Below are positions 1-11,543 of a stretch of DNA of 64,000 nucleotides, in pieces. Below the pieces are notes generated by a model, which did no database searches, had not been told where the DNA came from, and was given only the letters and a program-made list of their open reading frames with translations. Origin of the DNA: Pseudovirgaria hyperparasitica (Eukaryota; Ascomycota; Dothideomycetes; Acrospermales; Acrospermaceae); NCBI RefSeq assembly GCF_010093815.1, contig NW_022985563.1:846672-910671 (forward strand), written 5' to 3'. Within the stretch, counting starts at the first letter, position 1, and the number at the start of each line of letters is the position of its first letter. The position numbers and the translations under genes were made by a program.

Positions 1-2463
1 TTCGTAGTAATACCTCTTTAATTAGTAATAAGATATTAGTATATATCTAGATAATACTCTAGTCATAGCCGTTAAGTCTACTTTCTATAATAAATAATAG
101 AGTCTTATTCATTAAATTAACGTCTTTATTATTAGAATCTCCGTCTCTATTATCTATAAAGACATCTATATTAACTACTATCCGGGTACTACTCCGACGC
201 GTCTACTAGAAGAGGAATTCCTCTATATACTTATTAATTACGGCTCGGAGCTTAAGGCTATACTCTATAAAGTCGTAGTAGCTATTCTAGTATATCTTAA
301 CTAGCTTAATAAGCTTAGTAGAAGTAAAGTTTATACCTAAAGTAATCATGTTTATATTATACTATCGCTTCTATATAGTAATAAATTTCTATTATCTCTT
401 AGCTAAGCGATAGATAAACGTAACGATTAACTATAGTACCGTAATTAGTTCTATTTTCCGCTACTCTTATAGGAAGGTAAGCTCCGCGATAAGGTCCTTA
501 GATAGATTATTAAAGGCGTCCTTATCTTTACTAATAAGATTAAGAGTATATAGAAAGTAGTAAAGCTATAAGAACTTACTTACTCTAGGAAGAGCTTAAG
601 AGAGGAGTTCCACGGCCCTAGTATTATTACTTACTCCGTTAAGGATAAAGTAACTAACCTTATTCTTAATTCTATACCTCTTAAGTACTATAAGAGTTAA
701 ATCTCTAAAGTTTTTACTAGTATAGCTACCTCTAACCTTAGGTAATTCTAAGGAGATATCGATAAAGATACCCTCCTTATTTATAAAGTGCGCTATATAG
801 AATTATAGAGATAGACGGTAGTTCCGTGAACTCTAGCTATTAAACGTAATATAAATCTTCGAGATAGTAGTACTAAGGACCTTCTAAAGTCGTGCTAAGC
901 CACGTCTATAGATATTTAAGATATAGCTTTAAAGGGTATCTATACTCTCCTATATTAAGGCTTCTACCTCTAGGTTTACTCTTAAGATAGCTTTAAAGAG
1001 ATAAGGGTCTTTAATAACACGAAGAGACTATAAGTTAAGTATAATCTACTTTACTAGTAGTTAATTAAATCTATTAGAACGAAAGGTCTAGATAAGTAGA
1101 TTTACCGTAGTCTAATCCATTCTAGCCTTCTTAACTATTATCTTTAGTATATTACCCTCCTTACACTTCCTCTTACTACTTAGGTACTACTAGTATATAT
1201 TATAGAGATAGTCTATAGCGTTAGTAGTTAAGGCTACCTTAAATCTCCCTCCTATACGTTTCTCTTTATAGTAGACTCGATACTACTAGTACTTACCTCT
1301 ATTACTAATTTACTCTAGGCGGAAACTATACTTCTAGATCTAGCTAAACGCGTTTACGCGCTTAAGTAGTACTATAGGTTTTATAAAGTCTAGAAGGTAG
1401 GACTATATAACGCCCTTATACGAAGACTCTATATCTAGGCCTATAAAACTCTAGGAATCTTTATTATCTTTATCTCCCCTAGTACTATCTATCTCTATTA
1501 CCTCTCTCTCTTATACTAGGTAGCTATAAAGGTCTTTAGGTATAGACTAGTATAGTATAGGGCTAGCGCTAGGTAGAGGTAGTAGTATTAGCCTACGGGT
1601 AGTTATATTATTATTATTATCTTTATTATCTTTATTAAGAGGTAATATATTCTAGAACTTTCTAGAACGCGCGATTCTCTACGTATACTCGACCTAGGAA
1701 TATTACTATTTAAATATATTATAAGAGTATACTTTAGGCGCGCGAAACAGGCGCTAAGAAGCTATATTAATAGTATTAACGCGTGGTAGTAGACGTGATA
1801 ATTATAAGTCGAGATAGTAAATACTTTAAAAATATAAGGCTTAGAATAATAGCTAGAATAGACTAGACGTAGAGAGACTAGTATAGGTTACTATTAGCTA
1901 ACGGACTATCCTTAGTAGGTAGTCCCCTAAACTTAATATCTAAAAATACTACTCTATATATATATATATACTATATATAACTTTAGTTTAACTTAACTAT
2001 TAGTAACTTAATCCTACCCTAGAATTAAATTAGACTAAAGATCTAACTCTTAGTAAGAGGCCTTAGTTGAACTAGACTAAGTTAATTCTAGAGAGGTAGA
2101 ATTGAAGTTGGACTAATTGATAGGAACTCTACTATTGATATCGGTATCTACATATGAGTTTCCACTTACAGTTGATCTATTCTTACGCTAGAGGTAATCA
2201 TTAATCTAAGAGTACACGAATCCTACCTTACGTTAGTAAGTTACTAATGGTATCACGAACTATGTATTTCGTACCATTAAGGATTTAGGATAGGCATAAT
2301 ATAGAAGTTAAATTTATCTACAATAGCTTTCACTATAGAATCGCTAGCGTAGCGTGTTAAAAGCTAGTATACCATGTGTTTAACGGTCTAAGACAAAGTT
2401 AGTAAGATCGAATCTTTCATACTAAGTCGATGTATTATTGTAGTAATCTACTCGTAAGCATGA
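1..2463. mobile_element. RIP-degraded transposon sequence, family not resolved
   Basis: AT-rich DNA with TpA in great excess, almost no CpA or TpG, and retained CpG. No open frame survives. On the minus strand, between roughly 430 and 1, a frame interrupted by TAA/TAG reads like a retroelement Gag, but this is too weak to name a family. From about 2100 to 2463 the composition is less mutated (CpA and TpG reappear), so this part is probably a different, younger or less repeated sequence that served as target for the Gypsy insertion starting at 2469. Confidence 0.6.
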
Positions 2464-2468
2464 ACTAT

Positions 2469-2696
2469 TGTTAGAACTTAGCCTTAGGTAGGACCTAACC
2501 TATATATACCTTAGCTAATAGGGTTAGGAGGTAACGTAAAGGGCGGTAAATAGTTACGTGCTAGATAGATCGGCGTCCCTTTATATATATACTCTTAGAT
2601 TTCTACCGAAAGGGTTCGGTAGTAATTTATTCTATAATAGAATATACTCTATTATTCTATCTAACTATACTACTATCTAATAACCCTATTCTTATA
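2469..2696 (+). repeat. 5' LTR of the Gypsy element
   Basis: 228 bp, aligned end to end with 16940-17167. It starts TGTTAGAACTTAGCC; the partner starts TATTAGGACTTAGCC. Most visible differences are C/T or G/A transitions, as expected for RIP acting separately on each copy. Preceded by ACTAT, repeated directly after the 3' LTR. Confidence 0.93.
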
Positions 2697-2749
2697 TTCG
2701 AATTACTCCCTATATAGTACTATAGTTAAGATAGTCTAACTAGAACCAA

Positions 2750-3909
2750 GAAGGTCGACACGATCTACTATAGGGATAAGTAATACTATATTAAATAATA
2801 GAGATTCTCTATAATTAGTATTAATCCTAGCCGTTTCTAACTAAGAAGTAGAAATATTAGACTAAATCACGGAGCTTTTAGACGAAGAAATAGTAGATAC
2901 ACTAAGTAACTTCTAATAATATAAAGCCGGATAATAAGTCGTGGCGGAGCCATATAAGGTATTATAATAAACTATCGCTAAACTTTAGGAATACGTCGCG
3001 AATTAGACTCGAGAGATTTAAACCCTTAAAGAATAGATAGAACGCGCGAAACTCCTCGTAAAGAGACGAGAACTTAAGAAGTCTCTTAAAGAACTATGCC
3101 GAACGATAGTAGGTAGATAACTTCCTATACTAATTTAGGCGGAATTAGTTTACCTACTATTAGAGTTACGATAATCTACTATATACCTAGCCGCTTCGTT
3201 ACCGATTTACTCTACTTCTTCCCTAGATATACCGAAACCTAAAGACCTAACTATATTTATAGGGAAGAACTAAAAGGAGTAGAAAGACTAGAAGAAAGAC
3301 TATAAAAAGTACTTCCTCGATAACCCTCTACTCTTTTCTACTAAAGTATAACGCATTTCGTTTAGAGAACGATACCTAGGATTATAATTCCACGATTAAT
3401 AGGATAGATAGAAGGAAGTATAGCTACTATCTACGATAACCTAGAAATATTTAGCTATATTTATACTAAATACCCTCGGAACGGATAGAGAACGTGAAAG
3501 AAAGGCACTATCTAAGTTAAGAAGCGTAGTATAACGACCGAACTAGACACCTACTTAACTACTATAATACCTCTAAAACCTATAGAATAATATCCCTATA
3601 CTATAGAAAAATATTCGTATATTCTAGTTTCGCGAAGTACTACTTCTATTAATCCGCGAAAGACTAGGAATAGTATTATTAAGTTTTAACTATCTATATA
3701 AATTAGAGGAGAAAGCTAATAAATACTACCGTATCCTTAAGGAACGCGGCTCTCTAGGTAAAACCGACGAACCCTATACGGGTTAGAAACGAGGTCGATT
3801 AAATACGTTCGATTAAGAGTAACCTTACCGCGATTAGCGCTAGAAGAGCGTAAATTAGGGTAGAAACGCGTTAAGAGAATACTAATATAATTAAGGCGGT
3901 ACTTCTTAA
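2750..3909 (+). pseudogene. Gag remnant of the Gypsy element
   Basis: In the sense frame near 3230-3360 a Gag-like stretch rich in Lys, Asp and Tyr can be followed, broken by many TAA/TAG codons. It lies between the 5' LTR and the point where an antisense LINE interrupts the element; the frame resumes after 5341 toward pol. Identity rests on position and on the general look of fungal Gypsy Gag, not on a diagnostic motif. Confidence 0.6.
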
Positions 3910-3924
3910 CACGGAAAAGGATAA

Positions 3925-5340
3925 TAATAATAATATTATATAACTAGGTAGAGTAGTACTCTATAGGCCTATGCCTCCTCTAGTCTAAGCTACTATATAA
4001 GAAGAAACCTAAGAGGGGAAAACTTCCTTATGTCGATAATTACATCTCGTTAAACCTTTATTTCTTCTTAAGTATATAGCTATAGGGTACACCTATTAGC
4101 CTATAGCCTATATTACCGTTATTTTACCCTTAGGTAGCACGTGTAGGTGCGGAGGTTATTAGTTAAGGGGTTCTTCCGGCATATACCGGGTTTCCTCCGA
4201 TATATACCGGGTTTCTTCTAGTATATATTTCCGGGTCTACTAGAATTAGAGGAGTAGTAGATATATAATTATCTACCGGGCGATATTCTTAGGGTACTTA
4301 TTAAGCTATCGTACGATATTAGAGGTTCTTATTATATAGATAAGCTTCTACCTTTACGTGTGAAGATCGGGGTATATTACGAGATAGTAGCGTATTATAT
4401 CTCTCTAGCCGTACGCCTTATACCATAGAGACATGTTAGGGACGCCTCTCTTATAGAGGTAGTATAGAAGTCCTATAGCGCCCGTTCGGGCTTAGAGGAG
4501 TATAGATGCCTAGGCCTTTATAAGCCCTTTATATATCTATTTACTCGGCTCCTTCTATGGTCCTCGGATCTACTCTAGGTACCTATTCTACTAGGAGGCC
4601 TACTAGGCCCGGAGTGTCTCTTTCTACTTATCTTAGATCTATAACCGTATACTTCGTCCGAGCTCTTAAAGGCTCTATTAGTCTAGAAGAGTATCTAGGT
4701 TATTCTTAATCTCTTATACTACTTAGTTTAAGTCTATTTCTATCGGGCACTTATACCGTAGTCGAGTCCGGCCTATATATAAGAGTACTTAGTAGTATAC
4801 GCTAACTCGCGCGCGTAGCGCGGCGAAGATATATTCTATATTTTCTATATATTTCTATACTTATTATTTAGTAAAGTATACTACCCTCTATGTCTAGTAG
4901 AAGTCCTATATACTTATTATATTTATCTCGCGTCGTAGTAGCGCTATAGTAGTAGCTTTATATATACTAGAGATAAGACGGAGTATACGGTTTTATATGG
5001 ATTCGAGCTTCGTTCGCCTAGCCTATATAAGGGCTATATACTAGTACTCGTGTCCGTATATAAAGGCTAGTCGTGCTATAGAGATATATAGTTAGCGTGC
5101 CTTATCCTAGGCGGTTCCCTATATAGAGGCCGTAATCCGGCGTATAGCGGCTTCTACCTAGAGGGCCCTAGAAACGGCGTATACTACCTATGGTCCCTAT
5201 TTAAGCTTATTATCGATCATGACACCGAGTACGCGTATACTTTGTATCGGCGGTTCGTTAAAGGCGTCTATTCTAGGGCGTCGCTCGCCTTCCCTAGTAG
5301 CCCATTTCCCACGGCGGTTAATGAAGTACATGAGTTGGTA
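3925..5340 (-). mobile_element. 5'-truncated antisense LINE inserted in the Gypsy element
   Basis: A 1416-bp insertion flanked by the 15-bp direct repeat CACGGAAAAGGATAA (3910-3924 and 5341-5355), a typical LINE target duplication. At its left edge is a TAA/ATT-repeat tail in reverse orientation. Its sequence is the reverse complement of the 3' 1.4 kb of the LINE at 9589-15457; for example 4080-4160 matches the complement of about 15220-15310. Only the 3' end of the LINE is present, the usual result of incomplete target-primed reverse transcription. It splits the Gypsy gag from pol. Confidence 0.9.
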
Positions 5341-8300
5341 CACGGAAAAGGATAAGATATAGACTTAAATATAATACCTATTATAAAATAGTAGGATTAT
5401 AGTATACTTCGTTACTATAAGTATAGAGAAATAGAATATATTTCATCTAACTATAAGAATCCGAAAAAAGAATAGGCTAGTATACGAGACCTAACCGCGT
5501 TCTTAGCTAAATTATATATACTTAGGAGAAGCCGTAGCGCCTTCCGGTAAGTAAAGACCTAATATTACTAAAAGTATTATTACCTATAGTAAATAGTAAT
5601 AAAACTATATAGGCCCTCGTAGATACTAGTATAGAAGATAACTATATTTCATTAATTCTTATAAAGGAGTATAGATTATCGTACGATCTCGGTAAAGTTA
5701 GCTAAACTATTATAGTTAATAGATATAAAGTTAGAACTTTAGGTAAAGCTATAATAAATTACGAAGTTTATAACTCGAAGATAATAAAATAGTAGATGTC
5801 TAATAAATTTATCGTAGCTAATATTAGCTAATAGAATATGATTCTAGGGATGCCTTAGCTTAGACGTCTAAACCCTATCCTTAATTTTTAGAAGGAGATA
5901 TTAACGTTCCGATAATACCGTGGTAAATTATACTAGTAAGTCATAACTATTAGTAAGGAGGCATGGAACCTTACCGTGCGGACCCGATTATCGCTAATCT
6001 ATCTTACGTCCTTATCGATTATTAATAAAGATAAGGATAATAGTAATAATCGGGGTAAAGACACGCTATCTAACGTATATTCGTAGTATACGGATGTATT
6101 TTCGGTAGGAGATATATTACTTCTCCCTAATCACGGGCTATATAAGCTAAAGATCGAGCTTAAAGAGGGAGTAGACGTCTCTTATAGTCTACTTTACCTA
6201 CTTTTAAGACTAGAACTCGAAGTTCTTCGTAAATATATTAAAGAATACCTTAAAAGAGGCTAGATATATTATAGTATATTATTGGCTAGCGTACCTATTC
6301 TCTTCGTAAAGAAGAAAGACGGAAGTTTACGTCTATATATTAACTATTAGATACTAAATATAGTAACTAAGAAGAATCATCACCTATTACCGCTAGTTAA
6401 TAAATCTTTAGACTAATTAATAAAGGTAAAGTACTTTACGAAGCTAGATTTATAAGATATATATTACCGGCTTCGAATTCATCGCGGAGGAAAGTAGAAA
6501 ACCGCATTTCGGACTAGATATAGTTATTTTAAGTATACTATTATACTATTCGGGCTAATAAATGCGCTAGGAGCGTTTTAAGGATATATTAATACTATAC
6601 TCGTAGGATTACTTAACGTGATTTACGTAGTTTATCTTAATAATATACTAATTTACTCCGATAGTATATAGAATTATAAAGAACACGTGAAATTAGTGCT
6701 AAATCGTCTAAGGTAGTATAAACTCTACGTAAAATTATCTAAATGCGAGTTTTACTAATAAGAAGTTAGGTTTCTCGGCTTTATTATAATATATAGCGGC
6801 CTAAAAATAGAGCTAGAGCGTATAAAGACTATTATGGAATAGCTAGAACCTACTACTATACGTTAAATTAGAATATTTATAGGTTTCGTGAACTATTATT
6901 ATAAATTCATTATAGGCTTCTTACGAATTATAGCGCCGCTTAATAAACTTATAGAGAATAGTAGTAAAATCTCTATAGGTAGGCGAGTATAGTATAAAGC
7001 TAAGTTAGTCGAGATATAGTTAATACCGGAAGCGTAAGATACGTTCTAATCGTTAAAGAATTACTTTATAACTACGCCGATTCTTAGGTATTTTAATTCT
7101 AAGAAGTATATTCGGGTTAAAACTAACGCGTTAGAATTCGTAATTACTAGAATTATTAGTTAACTATATAAAGATATAAAAGATAAGGTATAATAGCACC
7201 CGGTCGCTTTCTTTTCCTATAAAATGGCGGATATAGAGACGCGTTATAATATATACGACTAGGAACTACTTATAATCGTTAAGAGTTTTAAGTAATAGTA
7301 ATATTATTTAGAAGGCTCTATATATTAGATCGAATTATTATCGGATTACGTAAATCTATATTACTTTATATTAACTAAGGTCCTTAATCGCTAATAAGTA
7401 CGTTAGGCTAAGTAGATATTAATATTTAACTTTAAAATCTTATATAAAGCTAGAAGAGAGAATAAAGCTAATCCTCTATTGCGGTATAAAGATTATAAGA
7501 AATCGTTATAGAATAATATAGATAGTCGGTATAAGTTAGACTATACTATACTTTAGATACTATAAGACTAGTTATCTAATAGAATACTAGAAGCTAGGGT
7601 ACTTTCGGCGATTCTCCGCGGGAATTAGAGCGGGTATTAAGTAATCTAAATAAATATCTAAGAAACTAAGAAAACCCTCGAAGACTTAATTAAATCTACC
7701 TAGAATTCTAATATATTAGTAAAGAAAGTTATAAGTATAAAAGGAAGCGCTATAGATCCGCCGTAGTTATTAAGGTAGGAACGATAATTAGATATAATCT
7801 ACTTCTAAGGCCGACTCTACGTGCCGGAAGACGGCTTACGAATTAATATTTTAAGGGAATAGCACGATTACGCGTTAGTAGGGTACTTTAGTATTATAAG
7901 GACGGTTAATTTAATCTAAAGAACGTACGACTAGCTGGGTCTTTATAAATATATAAAAGACTATATAAAAACGTGTAACGTTTACTAGTATACGAAAGTA
8001 TATAGATACTTACTATATAGTAAATTAAGGCTATTACCTATACTAAAGGAGGTATAGAAGGAATTATCGATGGATTTTATTATAGATCTACCTCTAAGTA
8101 AGTATTCTAGGTATATTTATAATAGTTTACTTATAGTTCTAGATAGATTTACGAAGATATTATACTATATCCCTATAAGAAAGATAATCTAAGTACCGGA
8201 TCTTATAGATATACTACTCCGTGACGTAGTCTAGCTCTATAGTATACTAAATAGTATAGTTTCGGATAGAGGTCCGTAGATAACGTCTAAACTTTAGAAG

Positions 8301-9572
8301 GATTTCTACTATATACTAGGAATTAAGCGGAAACTTAGTACTACGTTCTATCTATAAATAGATAGGTAGACGGAGCGGTAGAATTAGATAGTCGAGGCGT
8401 ATTTACGTGTATATTATAACTATAAGTAGAATAACTAGATAAGGTTAGTCTATATCGCGGAATTCGCGTATAATAATAGCCGATATATATTAACCTACGT
8501 AAGTCTATTCGAAGTAAACTTCGGTTAGAACTATAATATATAGTTCTTAGGGACTTAGTTTAAAGTAGAACGACCTAACGTTAAAGTAATAGAAATTACT
8601 ATAGAACTATTCTAAACGTAAAGAAGCGTTATAAAGTTACTATAAGATACTACGAATTATAGTAAATCATACTATAATAAGGGTAGAAAACCTATAATCT
8701 TTAATATTAGGGATAAAGTTTTACTAAATAGTAAGAATATTTATAGTATTAGGCTAAAGAAGAAGCTTAACTATATAATAATAGGTCTATATAAGATTAC
8801 TCGTGTAATTAATAACTAGGTATACGAGTTATAACTCCCTCCTACGTTAAAGATATATAATATATTCTATATTACGCTTCTCGAGCTATTTTATACCTTA
8901 TTATTACCGGATTATTCTAAATAGATACTATATAAAGTAGTTACGTAAGAAGGTATAGATATCTATAAAGTTAAGTAGATACTTAGCTAGTAACGCGCCG
9001 AAGATAGTATATAGCTATATAAAATTTATTAGAAAGAATATAATCCTAACAAAGATACTTAGGAACCTATAATAAATATTAGTAAAGTAGCGATATTAGT
9101 ATATAAGTAGCGATTAGTAAAGGAAGCCGCGGAATCGTAGAGAATTATACTAAAGTACGGCGATTTAACGTTTTTTAGTATAGTTTAGCGCTAAGAACGG
9201 CCGTCTAAAAGAAAGAAGGTAAAAGAGATATAGATCTTTAAAATATTCTAAGGAATTAAGGAACTTCCTTAGAAAGTTCGAACTTAGAACTTTAAAAATT
9301 TAACTAAAAAAGAGACTTAGAAAAATAATTTACTAAGAGAAATAGACATTAAAAATCGGTGCCGATCGGTATAGATTAGTATAGATTACTAAAGAGATTA
9401 AAGAAGTTATTATTAAAGAAAGATAAAATTAAGAAAGCTAAAAGAAAATATAAAGATCTATATAGATCTATATAAACTTATACTAATCTATCTAGAAGAA
9501 GTAAGATCGCTTTAAAATTAAAACTAAAAAACTAAAAACGCTAGATAAAAGAGATATATTAGTACTAATTAG
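5341..9572 (+). pseudogene. Pol polyprotein remnant: protease, RT, RNase H, integrase, chromodomain-like tail
   Basis: Conserved blocks of Gypsy Pol can be read through RIP-made stops. The RT block at 6294-6330 reads PILFVKKKDGSL. The catalytic YLDD box at 6633-6644 now reads YLNN, with both aspartates lost by G-to-A change. The RNase H region lies around 7080-7300 (RYNIYD near 7243). The integrase core starts near 8070 with MDFIIDLPL. A chromodomain-like segment ending in EYNPNKDT follows at about 8940-9075. The coding potential is gone in every domain. Confidence 0.85.
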
Positions 9573-9826
9573 TATAGATCTAAACTAAAAAAAGAACTTC
9601 TTATACTCTAACGGACTAAACTGGTTAATTCGGGGTAAAATAGCGATTTACATACATCAAACGATAGAGTACACCGAGTATAATAACCTCCGACATACGT
9701 GCGTACGTATAGCGTATAATACGCAACGATACCGACGTATAGAGATACTATATATATATACTTAAAGACTCTTCGATAACACGAGTATAGACTATATCTA
9801 ATAAACGCTAATACGCCGACCCCCTT

Positions 9827-9857
9827 TTATTAGTTAAGGGCTGCCCTTAACTAATAA
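9827..9857. repeat. 31-nt palindrome, 5' part of the LINE
   Basis: Arms TTATTAGTTAAGGGC and its exact complement are separated by one base (T). The same 15-nt arms recur at 15189-15219 near the LINE 3' end with a different spacer base and different flanks. It would form a very stable hairpin in RNA. Confidence 0.85.
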
Positions 9858-10963
9858 CTATAGCGGCCTTAGGTATCGTAATACCCTAGCATACGCCGGA
9901 TATACCCCTACTAGTATAGTAGAAACGGCTATATAGCGATATTAATATGGATAGCTAGATACCTATCTAAAATATAGGAACTAACTAAGGGTGCGAAGTA
10001 CTATAGATAACCTAGACCAAGGGGACCCTGAGAGGGGAGACCCTCCTAGATAAAATTAAATACTAGATAACACGTATAGAGAGGGACGCTAAGGAGGGAA
10101 AGAAGACCCTTCTTTATATATTCCGGGACCTTATCCGGAACCTAAGAGGAATCACAGAGGAAGAAAGAAAGTCGCCACGAGAGGAACCTAGTAGTAGACT
10201 CGACCGAATAGAAGCCAGCCTACGGAGAATCTAGAAAGAGCTATCCTAAGGTAAGCGCCCTAATACGTAGGCTTAGATTATAGTAACACCCGGAGCCACC
10301 GTACTAAGGACTACTAGGACTATAGATAGAGTATATAGTATACGTATCGTAATCTAGAATAAGGATACGCTAGCGTAGGTCTAACGGACATCCCTAAAGG
10401 AAATTATAAATAAGATTAATAAATAGAAAGGAATATAGTTAAGTGTTATAGCTACTAAAGTTACGCTAGGTGGGGTAGTACTTACTACTATAATAAATAC
10501 TACGTAGTAAAACATCTTACGAGATCCGAACGCGATAGATAGTATCTTCCCCGGCGCGTCTATTAGAGTAGCTATATACCCGATTATAGTACACGTAGTA
10601 CCCGTGCAGGGATAGGCTATTAGAGCGGAGGATATTACATGTATAGAATAATCTAACACGCGAAAATACCCAGGGATTAAGATCGTAAAAGCGTGGTAGA
10701 AGAACCCATAGGCGATTAAGACGACGGCGAAAAAACACTCTACTATAATTATAGAGCTCCGAGACCCCGCCCTCGTATAATATATTATATAGAAGGGATT
10801 TCTAATAGAAGGAGAGCTCCTTATAGCCGAGCTATAGGATAGGGTATAGGTAATAATATAGTACTTTGACTATTAAGGGTATAGATATACTATATAAAGG
10901 TACTTATAGAAGACTAAGTGCGGATAATACCGTGGGGACCACGCTACCTAGGAGTACCCTTAT

Positions 10964-11104
10964 TGTTAGGCACGTGGCCTGCCAGTTGATTCTACATGTA
11001 TGTAGTAGTCGTATATAAGTAGTGTGCTCCACCCTTAAAGTAGTAGCTTTAAGATTCGGTCCTTTTAGTGTAGTTAGTTAGTACGTGGAGCCCGCCTCCT
11101 TATA
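10964..11104 (+). repeat. 5' LTR of the miniature element
   Basis: 141 bp starting TGTTAGGCACGTGG and ending in TTATA; the same length as the 3' LTR at 11403-11543, differing mainly by transitions. It contains a TATA box at 11012-11018. A third, more strongly RIP-mutated copy begins at 63873. Confidence 0.9.
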
Positions 11105-11402
11105 TAATCTTAAAGCTACTACGGGGTCACGGGTTTAACTCTCGGTCTAGTTAACCGTTATTGAATTTTACACGATTCCGTTTAGCTTACTACGTTACGT
11201 GTACTTTATATACGTAACGGATAACATGGTAGTAACGTTACTACGGTAAGTTAGCGTGTCTAGTACTAGAGGCGGTATTGCGAGTATTAGTTATGTGTGT
11301 ATATCGTTTATACTAGGCCTGTTACGGCTAGTTCAGCTTATCTTTCGTAAGGTAGCATGCCCATGACGCGTAAGGACACGCGCCTTCGAAAAGGGGAGAT
11401 AT

Positions 11403-11543
11403 TGTTAGGCACGTGGCCTGCTAGTTAATTCTACATGTATGTAGCAGTCGTATATAAGTAGTGTGCTCCACCCTTGAAGTAGTAGCTTTAAGATTCGGTC
11501 CTTTTGGTGTAGTTGGTTGGTACGTGGAGCCTACCTTCTTATA
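11403..11543 (+). repeat. 3' LTR of the miniature element
   Basis: 141 bp matching 10964-11104 base for base in length, preceded by a polypurine tract and followed by the CTTAT target duplication. Confidence 0.9.

Larger units (their letters stand above)
10964..11543 (+). mobile_element. Miniature LTR retrotransposon (TRIM-like), no coding capacity
   Basis: 580 bp: two 141-bp LTRs (10964-11104 and 11403-11543) enclose a 298-bp internal part with no open frame. The target duplication CTTAT is found at 10959-10963 and 11544-11548. A polypurine tract GAAAAGGGGAGA (11388-11399) lies just before the 3' LTR. Starting two bases after the 5' LTR, 11106-11122 reads AATCTTAAAGCTACTAC, the exact complement of 11040-11056 inside the LTR, about 28 bases downstream of TATATAA (11012-11018). 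This is the layout expected for a self-primed element of the Tf1/sushi kind. Mobilisation would have to come from another element. It sits inside the LINE. Confidence 0.88.
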
